Positions 19,301 through 26,673 of a DNA stretch of 38,025 nucleotides are shown piece by piece. Location of the stretch: IMG/VR virus record IMGVR_UViG_3300021087_000036, positions 1 to 38,025 of that record; one strand, written 5' to 3'. The notes under the pieces were generated by a model. That model was not told the DNA's origin. It worked only from the letters and a program-made list of their open reading frames with translations, and made no database searches. The position numbers were made by a program, and so were the translations under genes. The stretch is from a virus. Position 1 is the first letter of the stretch. Every line of letters begins with the position of its first letter.

Positions 19301-21630
19301 TCTTTAAAAAGGATGGTACTAATATAACTACTATTGATGGTGGTGGTATTACAACTGGTATGATAAGAGATAGTGATGCTTTTACCGCAAATGAAGATGG
19401 CACTGATTTTACCACAAATGGTATGGTAATAGACTTAGATTCCGGTAATATAGCCACTGAAGAATTTAAAGTAGTGGGTGGATCTGCTACTTTTAAAGGC
19501 GCGCTGCAAGCAGCTAGCGGTAGTTTTAGTGGAAGTGTAACTGCCAGTTCTGGTGCTATCGGCGGCTGGGCTATTGATACTGGATATATCTATAATGGAA
19601 CTAAGCATACTACTTCTGATTATTCCAGCTCCGGCATAACTTTAAATGGTAGTGGTAATGGTAGTATTCACTCTCCAAACTTTTATATTAATAGTGATGG
19701 AACCGCAGGCTTTAAAGGAACTCTAACTATAGATGGTACTGATTTAACTGATACTAACACTTTTAATGAACATACAACAGCGGCTAATGTGGGGTTGGAG
19801 AACGTAGATAATACTTCTGATGCAACCGTATTAAGTACTGCGGCAACTGCAGCTAATACACAGAATAAAACAGGGGGGTCAGTAGGAGGTTTAACACTTA
19901 CTAGCACTAAAATTTATCAAGGAACGGGCGACTGGGGCAATACTAATACAGGTTTTTATGTTGATAACTCTGGAAACTTTTCTTTACAAGACAAATTAAA
20001 GTGGAATGGCAGTACTCTAACAATTGATGGCGGTGGTACTTTTAGTGGAACTCTCACTGCATCAACATTAGCGAGTATGAACGTCACAGGGGGTGTCTTT
20101 AAAGCAGGAGCTGGCACACAAATCTCTGGCTATCCCGCTGTTATAATCGGACAAGGAAACAGCGGCTATGTCGGAGTTGCAGGAACTGCATTAGGTACTG
20201 CAGGAGTAGCAGGAGCAGGAACCGGCACCAATGGTTATGGCGGCTGGTTTGGACGTGCTAGTTCGGCATGGGGTGGTTTTTCAAATCAAGTACATCTATC
20301 TACTAGTAGTTATTCTATATTGACATATGGTGCTGTTAGAATTGCTGATACCTATACTTTACCAACAGTAGATGGCAGTGCCGATCAAGTTTTAACAACA
20401 GACGGGTCTGGTACTGTTACTTGGGAAGATGGCGGAAGTGGGGGTGGTTCAGGTACTATAACAGGTATTACAGCAGGTACTCATTTAACTGGAGGGGGTA
20501 CTTCAGGTAATGTTACTGTTAGTCATTTAACAACTGCGGGAAATAAACATATACCTACAGGAGGCTCTTCAGGGCAGTTCTTAAAATACAGTTCCTCAGG
20601 AACAGCTGTATGGGATGCAATACCGGGGGGCTTAGCTCTAGGTACTGGTTCGGGAGATGCACATAGAGGAGACCATGGTAGTGCAGCTTATACACATAGT
20701 CAAGCTGCCCACGCACCAAGTAATGCTACAGCAAATACTGGTACTGTTACAAATGTAGCCACAGGAAATGGATTAACAGGCGGACCAATTTCTACTACTG
20801 GTACTATAAGTCACGCTAATACAAGTAATCAGGCGAGTTCAAATAATGCGGGTAGAGTAGGGATTCAGGATATAACGTTAGATGAGTTTGGGCATATAAC
20901 AGGTATTGAAACAGCAACTTTTACTGACACAAATACAACTTATGTAGCAAGTGACTTTTCTCATAATTCTTTAAGCGGTGTTAGTGCCGCAGAACATATA
21001 AACTGGACAAGTTCTGGTGCGGGCACAATTCATTCAAGTAATTATACAAATACAACTTATCTTGGCGGTGCTGGAATGGCACTTAGTGGAATAACATTTA
21101 ATATTGGTGGAGGAACTGGAATAAATGTAGCTGCTGATCAAATTTCTGTTGATATGGGTGATTTTGATACTGATAACTTATCCCAAGGTTCTACTAATAA
21201 ATATTATAGTGATACTTTAGTTAACACTAGACTTGCAGGTTCTATAAGTACCGGAGCTATTGCTTGTAGCAGCACTATTACTGCTGATGGCAATATCACA
21301 GCCTTTAATTCTTCTGATATTGCTTTAAAAGAAGATTTAAATCCCATAAGTAATGCACTTGATAAAGTTATGTCTATTTCTGGATATAACTTTAGTTGGA
21401 AGGATAGTAATATTAAAGAAAGAGGTGGCGAAGACGGATACTTTGTTAGAAAGAAAGATGTAGGTATGGTTGCTCAAGAAATAGAAAAAATTCTTCCCGA
21501 AGCTGTTGCAGACAGGGTAGATGGTACTAAAGGTGTGAGATACGAACTACTAGTTCCACTACTAGTCAATGCAATCAAAGAATTAAAAGAAAAAGTAGAG
21601 GAATTAGAAAATGGCAAATCTTCAAAGTAG
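13375..21630 (+). CDS. Giant tail-tip hub and host-specificity protein: gpI + gpJ fusion with S74 chaperone end
   Basis: This 2751-residue protein joins lambda-type I and J. Residues about 1-215 match gpI: an N-terminal ubiquitin-like part starting ARKIYLNGEMANKFG, AGSKSGEAKILTA, a hydrophobic glycine/alanine segment, then VPVLYGELRVPG. From about 283 (DVISEGPILGLVNN) to about 1220 it follows gpJ, the central hub. A fibronectin-like domain lies near 1236-1337. The rest is a long beta-rich fibre with DGEDGGTGVTGDDGDG near 1696 and many serine/threonine/glycine repeats. It ends in a Peptidase_S74 intramolecular chaperone with Ser2647 and Lys2652 in SSDIALKEDL, then DVGMVAQEIEKILPEAV. It probably trimerises the fibre and cuts itself off before Ser2647, losing about 105 residues. 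Domain calls rest on motif recognition. Receptor binding is inferred. Confidence 0.9.
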   Translation: MARKIYLNGEMANKFGTVHPFVGDTVQDAVRLLSANNSEFKPYLINCMENDIQFSVAVHGQELTDIKECLLPLTEGDIIITPIPAGSKSGEAKILTAMAIAALMFIPVFGPTMAQMAVGPMQAQSLFALSQATGGLAAAAGMAGVAIAANLAINGIQQIMAPDPSVDAEEEEGYMLSGSQKNAVEGDPVPVLYGELRVPGTPVSFEVSNTQYKMQSESVTASGGLQSMIAAAGFRDDPSQSGRMKLHPEDLATLTSAGPESATTTMYKTLNSFGKNQDICVTDVISEGPILGLVNNNNSVHLNDVPAVDLGNAGVTRASTGAKFYLQLNSSQCTYKPNGHAALPPSDGINDRWLAIKDYKTQESASVVTRYIGAGYPVNTVIVTTDTAFFPTTTAEKKSWVFNDNNKLQNVVTHLSIGGNITDWHIPSLGTLVGPAGDPTSVGISAFISPTRCIFHSKSHKIPKIIEKNIKDGDDFKVHVDYAQSFKTMTGSNTINLNTAFLGTTGDYAANITGTDRNQIETHRGIGSSIKYDGFRCNFKTGQLDQEFFPAPAGTGMGNIALPGGVSGEAIAGPLDGTTASVKTFTGTNSGHFALSDSQAREADEIRILFTYGSLTNTSAKGTDHDGKVFYKMRIRLKHGNDYGNWQDIHTQETPLRHIGFSRSAVSIEEILVLRDYGTNFSDFQVEITRLSEVDRAYYTTFSKPYNADYTSATPCTIVSLNTIIKENLSYPYTAMAQVGINTKAFRTVPKRTYHLKGMLIKVPSNYVTRDETSDSDGGANYRRIDKDTIHASEYQNWDGAFREESVYTNNPAWVFYDIITNNRYGLGAWLTATDIDKYALYRIGRYCDEMVPDGKGGLEPRFTTNVYFQKATDAYKVLKDLSTVFRGMLYWLDGNIFPIMDEPKNPVYNFTTGNVIDGLFSYQSTGSKTRTNQTVVTWINPEQDYKQEALLVEDKENIIETGKIISENAVAFGAVTEGQATRYGRWKVWTAKNQTEIVSFKTALGAAFLAPGDVVNIQDANRASSQLQYSGRVSSASTPSTTVIPLDRAVSLNSASTYELSVLIEKPGVFLTQNDSATIEGVVYNKGDLILGTYTESQASDIIQTDGSSAPILSGGLEQPVTTAWQPYTRVETQAVHASSIAASPTSSITVQAAFSEEPDSQTIWALKEVNAAGVEVSGSKKPYKILSISEGKNEYDITAVEHYNDKFVEVDEDFTHSVGDTVYPSITASDTVPPPGVFYASTRNINDSGEIADDIILFWDAPTNPGKSVGDVGYLYEHVKGYQLEHDGAVITLPKTSTSFTGLDIPAGTYTLGLRTLSTIDSPSLPATVTVTVGDTFSNPAPRFAGIPIGGILSRDVDLVSTTSPTAKTFKILNADYKFASAGSPLILTERSGGAVTTYQQDCTNITTVNYAGLNDYDTQVASHYIFFDASDTTETLKLIKYHIDSNLNENYFYDAGTGSGTAASNFNAAGTGTITLAANSIKVIGASTAFETDYNVGEIIYFNSTQAARIAHIASNTDIRLDKSFPTAIAAGSSHYPQKFKFDVNKDAIIANVRNNNGTFTFYSEATINKDLNDSPRVVIISADPTSLSFDGEDPPVLKSGQDDTITLTVDAQGFQNPEFKITGAGFGHTDISQSAETSFTNNGTTTYSKALSAISTHSDTNLVFTATVRETDDPENSAKQVESTLTVSFLKDGEDGGTGVTGDDGDGVDIVFKRSTTVLTTAPSASSSTPPSGWYTDVANVPALSNSLMYSSVGSKLAGATNWIWQVPIQIEGSDGTDGISIAELTIYQRSNTLLTSSHTPSSSTYNFGTNTISNLGSWSRTIPTGSSTPLYASAAVATVTGATGTSGTLTWSTPVLSMQDGTDGDPGLRTIQGYLYQEKTTSGTPTAPGGTTYTFSTGKVSGSNINDSGTTNTWKNSPNTQEADSTNTYYTIRYTGQEATAEALTITVSYSAAVEHTSFSGVVTFVDGTGLFKKDGTNITTIDGGGITTGMIRDSDAFTANEDGTDFTTNGMVIDLDSGNIATEEFKVVGGSATFKGALQAASGSFSGSVTASSGAIGGWAIDTGYIYNGTKHTTSDYSSSGITLNGSGNGSIHSPNFYINSDGTAGFKGTLTIDGTDLTDTNTFNEHTTAANVGLENVDNTSDATVLSTAATAANTQNKTGGSVGGLTLTSTKIYQGTGDWGNTNTGFYVDNSGNFSLQDKLKWNGSTLTIDGGGTFSGTLTASTLASMNVTGGVFKAGAGTQISGYPAVIIGQGNSGYVGVAGTALGTAGVAGAGTGTNGYGGWFGRASSAWGGFSNQVHLSTSSYSILTYGAVRIADTYTLPTVDGSADQVLTTDGSGTVTWEDGGSGGGSGTITGITAGTHLTGGGTSGNVTVSHLTTAGNKHIPTGGSSGQFLKYSSSGTAVWDAIPGGLALGTGSGDAHRGDHGSAAYTHSQAAHAPSNATANTGTVTNVATGNGLTGGPISTTGTISHANTSNQASSNNAGRVGIQDITLDEFGHITGIETATFTDTNTTYVASDFSHNSLSGVSAAEHINWTSSGAGTIHSSNYTNTTYLGGAGMALSGITFNIGGGTGINVAADQISVDMGDFDTDNLSQGSTNKYYSDTLVNTRLAGSISTGAIACSSTITADGNITAFNSSDIALKEDLNPISNALDKVMSISGYNFSWKDSNIKERGGEDGYFVRKKDVGMVAQEIEKILPEAVADRVDGTKGVRYELLVPLLVNAIKELKEKVEELENGKSSK

Positions 21631-22681
21631 TGGGGCTATTTCTATTGGTAATTTGAGAACTCATTTTGGGGGTCCCACACCTAGTAGTATGAATCAGTAT
21701 TATAAAGGAGGCTCTTATGTACCTAATAATATTTATAATGCAAGTGTTCCTTTTTCTAATAACCCAATTTCATTAAATAATTTTTATAATGCAACTAATG
21801 AGTCTTTTGTAATGTCTGTTGCTTCTGCTGCAGTTAATGAAGGAGGAGTTCAAACTATTACTTTAACCACTACTAATGTTGCTAATGGTACTCAAATTCA
21901 TCATCGCACAACAGGTATTCAATCAGCAGATATAGTAGGAAATCCTAATTTAGATGGAACTTTTGTTATTTCAGGTAACTCAGCTTCAGCCACTTTTACT
22001 GTAAAAGCAGATTTAGTTTCTGATGGCGATTTTGATAATGATGGATATCCCTTAGCTAATAATGAAGTTGCTACTACTACTTTATATACAGATAGTAGTC
22101 GCCAAGACGCTATAGGAGGAGACTATGGTGCTGTGACTTGGACAATTAATGATACTTCTTTAAGTTGGTATTTAAAAATTTTACAGCCTACTATAAATAA
22201 TGGAATTTATGAAGTATCAGCTTATGCAAGTGAGGTGACAACTGCAGATAGTTCAGGTTTTACTACTGCTACCGTAGATGTTAGGGCAGGAGGAACAGGT
22301 ACATTTAAAATAAAAGGAAATCTTAATAATCCTAGTTATAGTGTAAGTACTGAACTTGACTCTAGTTATGGGAATAGTGGTAGATTAGTTAGTCCTGCAG
22401 ATCCAGACTCTCAATTATCAGCAAATCAAAATGTAACGCTATATCAAGGTAATATTTATAGTCAAACTTCTTGGGCAAATAATACAGCCGAGCCTTCCAT
22501 TTATATATCTCGTGATGGTACATTTCCAACGGGGCTTGAAGAAGATAATGTATATCAATATTCAATAAGAGAAAGAGGTAGATTTAAATTAACTGAAATT
22601 GGAGGGACTGGAAGAGTTATTTATTCAGATTGGTGTATATTTAAAACTACACACACGTTAGAAGTATTAATTGGAGGATAG
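21611..22681 (+). CDS. Virion-associated tail protein, beta-rich (function unknown)
   Basis: The 356-residue protein overlaps the end of the J-like gene by 20 bases and has an upstream GAGG, so it is coupled to it. The N-terminus reads QSSGAISIGNLRTHFGG followed by MNQYYKGGSYVP, a short adaptor pattern I recognise from many phage tail proteins of aquatic bacteria. It probably docks the protein on the virion. Residues about 65-180 (NESFVMSVASAAVNEGGVQT, with acidic DGDFDNDGYPL) resemble a Calx-beta or Ig-like sandwich with calcium-type acidic loops. The remainder is beta-rich with no active-site motif. A new promoter begins about 58 bases after its stop, so it ends the tail-tip operon. A structural or adhesion role is inferred. 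Confidence 0.65.
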   Translation: MANLQSSGAISIGNLRTHFGGPTPSSMNQYYKGGSYVPNNIYNASVPFSNNPISLNNFYNATNESFVMSVASAAVNEGGVQTITLTTTNVANGTQIHHRTTGIQSADIVGNPNLDGTFVISGNSASATFTVKADLVSDGDFDNDGYPLANNEVATTTLYTDSSRQDAIGGDYGAVTWTINDTSLSWYLKILQPTINNGIYEVSAYASEVTTADSSGFTTATVDVRAGGTGTFKIKGNLNNPSYSVSTELDSSYGNSGRLVSPADPDSQLSANQNVTLYQGNIYSQTSWANNTAEPSIYISRDGTFPTGLEEDNVYQYSIRERGRFKLTEIGGTGRVIYSDWCIFKTTHTLEVLIGG

Positions 22682-22690
22682 AAAAAATCA

Positions 22691-22782
22691 TTTTTTTGTT
22701 TTACAATCACAACTGAAGAGGTAGCTAAAAAAAATTTCTTGACTTAAAATGTCGAGCTTGCTATAATAACAGCATGGAGAAT
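22691..22782 (+). repeat. Promoter cassette copy A (direct repeat of 29796-29887)
   Basis: Hand alignment of 92 bases against 29796-29887 shows nine mismatches and no gaps. The block includes an A/T-rich upstream part, the invariant CACAACTGAAGAGGTA element, the full promoter and the start-proximal AGCATGGAGAAT. The two copies are 7105 bases apart, in the same orientation. Confidence 0.9.
22739..22767 (+). promoter_or_regulatory. Sigma70-type promoter A for the tail-fibre operon
   Basis: TTGACT (22739-22744) and TATAAT (22762-22767) have a 17-base spacer. Transcription should start near 22774, so the untranslated leader is only about 13 bases. It begins with ATGGAG, whose GGAG (22776-22779) serves as ribosome site for the ATG at 22787. 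Confidence 0.85.
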
Positions 22783-22786
22783 TTCA

Positions 22787-23125
22787 ATGACGGCAGCAGC
22801 TTATAATTTAAAAATAGATCAGGGTTCAGACTTCGCCCTAGATTTAGTCGTAAAAGAAGATAATGTAGTAAAGAATCTTACTGGTTATTCAGCTCGGGCG
22901 CAAATGCGTAACACTAAAGGGGCCGCTACCGCAGCAGCTACTTTTACTTGTTCTATAATTGATGCGGCTGCTGGATCATTAAAAATGCAATTAACAAATT
23001 CAACTTCATCTGCTATATCTGCAGGGAAGTATTATTATGACTTAGAAATATATACTGCTTCAGATGTAATAGTTAATAGATTAATGGAAGGAACAGTTAT
23101 TTTAACTCCGGAGGTGACTAGATAA
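22787..23125 (+). CDS. Small tail-fibre-module structural protein
   Basis: The 112-residue protein is the first gene of the promoter-A operon. It reads as a small beta sandwich. It opens AAAYNLKIDQGSDFALDLVV, continues NVVKNLTGYSARAQMRN, and closes SAGKYYYDLEIYTASDVIVN and RLMEGTVILTPEVTR. This layout (an N-terminal 'dqGsdf...l.v.d..G.v.nLtGy.a.aqmR' and a final 'Y.yDle.t...g.v.rl.eG.v..t..vTr') is common in phage structural proteins of the baseplate-upper-protein-like or Ig-like type. It probably serves as an attachment collar for the fibre proteins that follow. The TAA overlaps the next ATG. No catalytic motif is present. A virion role is likely; the exact place is unknown. Confidence 0.7.
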   Translation: MTAAAYNLKIDQGSDFALDLVVKEDNVVKNLTGYSARAQMRNTKGAATAAATFTCSIIDAAAGSLKMQLTNSTSSAISAGKYYYDLEIYTASDVIVNRLMEGTVILTPEVTR

Positions 23126-23529
23126 TGCCAGGTCCAATATCAATAGAGATTACAGAATCTGTAACAACTGTAGAGGCCACAGGGTCTACTACATCTTTAT
23201 CAATATCACCTACAATTACGGAAGTAAATGCTTATAATTTAGCGTTAGCCGTAGGAGTTACACCAGCGTCATCAATACTTAGCACAGCATATGGTTCTAT
23301 AACTGCAACAAATGTGCAAGACGCTTTAGAGCAATTAGCAGATCAGAGTTTTAGACAAGCTGCTGCACCTACAGGAGCTTCCGTAAGTGAAGGTGATACT
23401 TGGTATGATACGGATGACGAGGACTTTAAAGTATACAGAGAAACATCAACTGGAGTTTATGAGTGGGTACCAATAATGCTTGGAACCCCTCCCGGAGACT
23501 CAGATATAGTTGATGCAGGAGCTTTTTAG
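23125..23529 (+). CDS. Small tail-fibre-module structural protein
   Basis: The 134-residue protein starts within the previous stop (TAATG), with GGAGG upstream. The N-terminal third is serine/threonine-rich beta sequence (ISIEITESVTTVEATGSTTS). The middle carries a motif frequent in phage fibres, SILSTAYGSITATNVQDALEQLAD, which probably forms a trimeric coiled segment. The C-terminal part, ASVSEGDTWYDTDDEDFKVYRE followed by WVPI, resembles the short 'GDTWYDTDxxxLKVY' modules found in tail fibres and head decoration proteins. I infer a fibre linker or knob. No enzyme motif is visible. Confidence 0.68.
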   Translation: MPGPISIEITESVTTVEATGSTTSLSISPTITEVNAYNLALAVGVTPASSILSTAYGSITATNVQDALEQLADQSFRQAAAPTGASVSEGDTWYDTDDEDFKVYRETSTGVYEWVPIMLGTPPGDSDIVDAGAF

Positions 23530-23546
23530 CTTAATAGAGTAATTTC

Positions 23547-24413
23547 ATGGTACAAATAGTAAAAATTAAACGAAGTAATACTACGGCAGTACCTTCTACC
23601 CTTACTAAAGGGGAGTTGGCATATTCTTCTTCCAGCCATAAATTATTCGTTGGGCATCCAGGAGATTCTAGTGTAGAGGTAATTGGCGGTAAGTTATATG
23701 TTGATTATCTTGATCATGCAGCGGGTGCTTTAACCGCTTCCAGTGCTCTAATAGTAGATGCTAATAGTAAACTTGATCAGTTAAATGTTGATAATTTAAC
23801 ATTTAATGGCAATACTATTACTTCTACTGATACTAATGGTGATATTAATATTAATCCAAATGGTACTGGAAATCTTACTACTTCTGGTAATTTAATTGTT
23901 GCTGGGGACTTCACAGTAAACGGTACAACTACTACTGTTAATACTGAAACTATGAGTGTTGAAGATCCATTAATGGCTTTAGCAACTGGTAATAATACAG
24001 CAGACGCTGTAGATATTGGTTTCTACGGATTATACGATACTTCAGGTTCACAAGATGCATACTCTGGATTATTTAGAGATGCGACAGATAAGAAATGGCA
24101 TTTATTTAAAGATAATCAAGCGGTACCTGGTACAACTGTAAATAAAAATGGAACTGGGTACGAAATAGCTACCGTAGTTGCTCACTTAGAAGATAGTTCA
24201 GTAGCAATTACAGGTGGTAGTGTAACAGGAATTACAGATTTAACGGTAGCAGATGGTGGAACAGGACGAAGCTCCTTTACTACAGACGGTATTTTATACG
24301 GTGATGCAGCAAATGGCATAAAGGCCACAGCGGCTGGAACAGATGGCTATTTGCTCGTATCTAACTCTGGCACTCCTACATGGACAAGCACTGTCGATGG
24401 AGGCACGTTCTAA
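23547..24413 (+). CDS. Tail fibre protein with N-terminal adaptor domain (1 of 3)
   Basis: The first 50 residues (QIVKIKRSNTTAVPSTLTKG, then ELAYSSSSHKLFVGHPGD) are the short beta adaptor found at the start of many phage fibres, sometimes called the MTD N-terminal-like domain. The next two genes carry relatives of it. Residues about 95-150 hold beta-helix-like repeats (NGNTITSTDTNGDININPNG, SGNLIVAGDFTVNGTTTTVN). The C-terminus has the recurrent fibre module VADGGTGRSSFTTDGILYGD ending with a VDGGTF signature. Length is 288 residues. The ATG lies 17 bases after the previous stop, with a weak GAG-type ribosome site. It probably forms a trimeric fibre segment in the virion; the receptor is unknown. 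Confidence 0.75.
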   Translation: MVQIVKIKRSNTTAVPSTLTKGELAYSSSSHKLFVGHPGDSSVEVIGGKLYVDYLDHAAGALTASSALIVDANSKLDQLNVDNLTFNGNTITSTDTNGDININPNGTGNLTTSGNLIVAGDFTVNGTTTTVNTETMSVEDPLMALATGNNTADAVDIGFYGLYDTSGSQDAYSGLFRDATDKKWHLFKDNQAVPGTTVNKNGTGYEIATVVAHLEDSSVAITGGSVTGITDLTVADGGTGRSSFTTDGILYGDAANGIKATAAGTDGYLLVSNSGTPTWTSTVDGGTF

Positions 24414-24890
24414 ATGTCACAAATAATTAAGCTCAAGCGGTCTAGTACTGCTAGTGCCGAGCCTACTACTGCTCAACTTGCTTTAGGTGAAGTTGCAATT
24501 AATACCTATGATGGCAAGATGTACATCAAGAAAGATGATGGTACTGAAGAAATTATAGAAGTTGGGGCTAGTAGTGGCGGTCTTGTATATGTAAAGACTA
24601 CTTTTACTGCAACAGCAAATCAAACACTTTTTACAGGACTTACTTATACAGTAGGACTTGTAGACGTATATATGAACGGAGTCAAATTAGTAGTAGGAAC
24701 AGACGTGACTGCTACCAATGGAATTAGTATAACATTGGCTTCAGGAGCAACAGTAGACGATATTATACAAGTAGTCGCATTTGCGGAATCAGGCAGTTTT
24801 AGACAACATATTATTAAAGCAGATGGTGGAAGTGCTACTACAGCTTATACAAGCGCACAAACAATAAACGGAGGAACTGCCAGTGGCTGA
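24414..24890 (+). CDS. Tail fibre protein with N-terminal adaptor domain (2 of 3)
   Basis: The 158-residue protein follows the previous stop directly. Its first 50 residues (SQIIKLKRSSTASAEPTTAQ, LALGEVAINTYDGKMYIKKD) are a close relative of the adaptor in the genes before and after. The rest is a compact beta domain (FTATANQTLFTGLTYTVGLV, DVYMNGVKLVVGTDVTATNG) that matches a short fibre module often seen in marine phage proteins. It ends TSAQTINGGTASG, resembling the 'DGGTF'-type close of the preceding protein. It overlaps the next gene by eight bases. Likely a short fibre or fibre-tip subunit. Confidence 0.75.
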   Translation: MSQIIKLKRSSTASAEPTTAQLALGEVAINTYDGKMYIKKDDGTEEIIEVGASSGGLVYVKTTFTATANQTLFTGLTYTVGLVDVYMNGVKLVVGTDVTATNGISITLASGATVDDIIQVVAFAESGSFRQHIIKADGGSATTAYTSAQTINGGTASG

Positions 24891-26673
24891 TGTTATACAA
24901 ATTAGAAGAGATACTGCAGCTAATTGGACCAGTGCTAATCCTACTTTAGCCAGCGGCGAATTAGGATTTGAAACTGATACTGATAAAATTAAAATAGGAG
25001 ATGCGTCTACAGCTTGGACTAGTCTTGGTTATGTTATAAATGCAAGCACATATGCTCTTACAACTGGAACTACGTTTACAGGTGCAGTAGTTGGAACAAC
25101 TTTTGCGGGCGCCTTAACTGGTGATGTAACTGGTGATGTAACTGGTGATGTAAGTGGCTCTTCAGGATCGACTACGGGTAACGCAGCAACAGCAACAGCA
25201 TTAGCAACGGCAAGAACTATTGGTGGTGTATCATTTAACGGCACAGCTAATATCGACTTACCAGGAGTTAACGCAGCAGGCACACAAGACACATCAGGCA
25301 CCGCAGCAACAGCAACACTTGCTACTACAGCTACAGTTACAGATAGCGCAGTAAATACAAATTTTCCTGTAGTATTTCATAATGAGTCTAATGGGCTCTT
25401 AGATGATACAGGTGCATTACGATATAATCCAAGTACAGGAGAATTATTAGTTCCTAATCTTACAGTTGCAGGTACATCAACTGTAGTTGATACTGTTACA
25501 ATGAACGCTCAAAATGCTATAATATTTGAAGGCGCTACAGCGGATGCACACGAAACTACACTTAGTGTTGTAGACCCAACAGCAGATCATACTCAATATT
25601 TAATTAATCAAGGTGGATATATTCCAGTCTTGGCGGCCTCTACAACTACAGCTATCACTTCAACGCCTGCTGAGTTAAATAAATTAGATGCATTAAGTAG
25701 AGGATCAATACTTTATGGTAATTCATCTGGAGCAACTACAGTACTTCCACCGGGCTCAAATGAACAAGTTCTTATTAGTGATGGTACAGATATAGCATGG
25801 GCAAATAATACAGGCGCGGGAGCCGAAACACTGGGCGCTTTAAACGATGTTAGTACTTCAGGTGTTGCAAATGGAAAAATTTTAAAATACAACGGTACTT
25901 CTTGGGTAGTATCAGATGATACTGGTGGATCTGAAACACTAGCAGGTTTAACAGATGTTAGTACTTCAGGTGTTGCAAATGGTAAAATTTTAAAATACAA
26001 CGGTACTTCTTGGGTAGTATCAGATGATACTGGTGGTATAGATCATGTTGTAGAAGATCTAACACCACAACTTGCTGGCGACTTAGATGTTCAAGACAAC
26101 GAATTAACAACAAGTACAAGTAATGGCAATATAAAAGTTACTCCAAATGGATCAGGAGTTTTTGAGGTCAAAGGTGCTGGCGGTGCTGATGGTACAGTGC
26201 AACTCAATTGTTCATCTAATACTCATGGTGTAAAGATAAAATCCCCACCACATAGTGCGTCAGCTAATTATACATTAATATTACCAAATACTGCAGGTAC
26301 TGCAGATCAAATATTACAAACAAATGGTACTGGTACATTAAGTTGGGCTGATGCAACTAGTGGAGATGCTACACAAACTTTGACTGATGCAGCTACAGTT
26401 GCTTGGAATATAGCTAATGGAAATATAGGTTTGTGGCAAATAGATGGCAATAGAACACTGCAAGCTCCAACAAATGCGGTAGTGGGTACTTCTGTATTAA
26501 GAATTACTCAGTATGGTGCAGGTAATAGACTTGTTACTTGGCCTGCTAACTTTAAGTGGAGTGCAGGATCCGCACCAGTATTATCTACAGCAGCTAATGC
26601 GATAGACATTTTATCATTTTTTTATGACGGTACTAATTTTTATGGTGCATTAGTATCTAGAGGTGCTTCATAA
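24883..26673 (+). CDS. Tail fibre protein with N-terminal adaptor domain (3 of 3)
   Basis: The start is a GTG at 24883, preceded by GGAGG; it overlaps the preceding stop. The 596-residue protein opens with DVIQIRRDTAANWTSANPTL and GELGFETDTDKIKIGD, the third and most classical form of the adaptor. A short GDVT tandem follows, then NAATATALATARTIGGVSFN and GTANIDLPGVNAAGT, the common tail-fibre collar sequence. Residues about 322-385 contain an almost exact tandem copy of a 36-residue unit (LNDVSTSGVANGKILKYNG...). The C-terminal 100 residues (TLTDAATVAWNIANGNIGLW through NAIDILSFFYDGTNFYG) form a tip domain common in phage fibres. It probably forms a long trimeric side fibre. The stop overlaps the next ATG. 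Confidence 0.8.
   Translation: MADVIQIRRDTAANWTSANPTLASGELGFETDTDKIKIGDASTAWTSLGYVINASTYALTTGTTFTGAVVGTTFAGALTGDVTGDVTGDVSGSSGSTTGNAATATALATARTIGGVSFNGTANIDLPGVNAAGTQDTSGTAATATLATTATVTDSAVNTNFPVVFHNESNGLLDDTGALRYNPSTGELLVPNLTVAGTSTVVDTVTMNAQNAIIFEGATADAHETTLSVVDPTADHTQYLINQGGYIPVLAASTTTAITSTPAELNKLDALSRGSILYGNSSGATTVLPPGSNEQVLISDGTDIAWANNTGAGAETLGALNDVSTSGVANGKILKYNGTSWVVSDDTGGSETLAGLTDVSTSGVANGKILKYNGTSWVVSDDTGGIDHVVEDLTPQLAGDLDVQDNELTTSTSNGNIKVTPNGSGVFEVKGAGGADGTVQLNCSSNTHGVKIKSPPHSASANYTLILPNTAGTADQILQTNGTGTLSWADATSGDATQTLTDAATVAWNIANGNIGLWQIDGNRTLQAPTNAVVGTSVLRITQYGAGNRLVTWPANFKWSAGSAPVLSTAANAIDILSFFYDGTNFYGALVSRGAS
25846..26036 (+). repeat. Tandem duplication, 108-base period, in tail fibre gene
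   Basis: The stretch starting GATGTTAGTACTTCAGGTG at 25846 recurs at 25954, and the match runs to GATACTGGTGG in both copies (25928 and 26036), with almost no base differences. The period of 108 bases keeps the frame and duplicates 36 residues. Near identity at silent positions implies a recent duplication or gene conversion. Confidence 0.9.

Noticed and set aside
22682-22700. A-tract/T-tract hairpin before promoter A as a terminator
   Set aside because: The stem is only A-T pairs with a three-base loop and should be too weak; an UP-element-like role for the promoter is equally likely.
22774-22806. Short leader peptides starting at ATGGAG after promoters A and B (10 and 6 codons)
   Set aside because: The ATG would be at the extreme RNA 5' end with no ribosome site; the GGAG is better explained as the ribosome site of the real gene. 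The two peptides are not similar beyond MEN.
23547-25100. Diversity-generating retroelement target (adaptor resembles the MTD N-terminus)
   Set aside because: No reverse transcriptase, template repeat or C-type lectin variable region is visible in the window.
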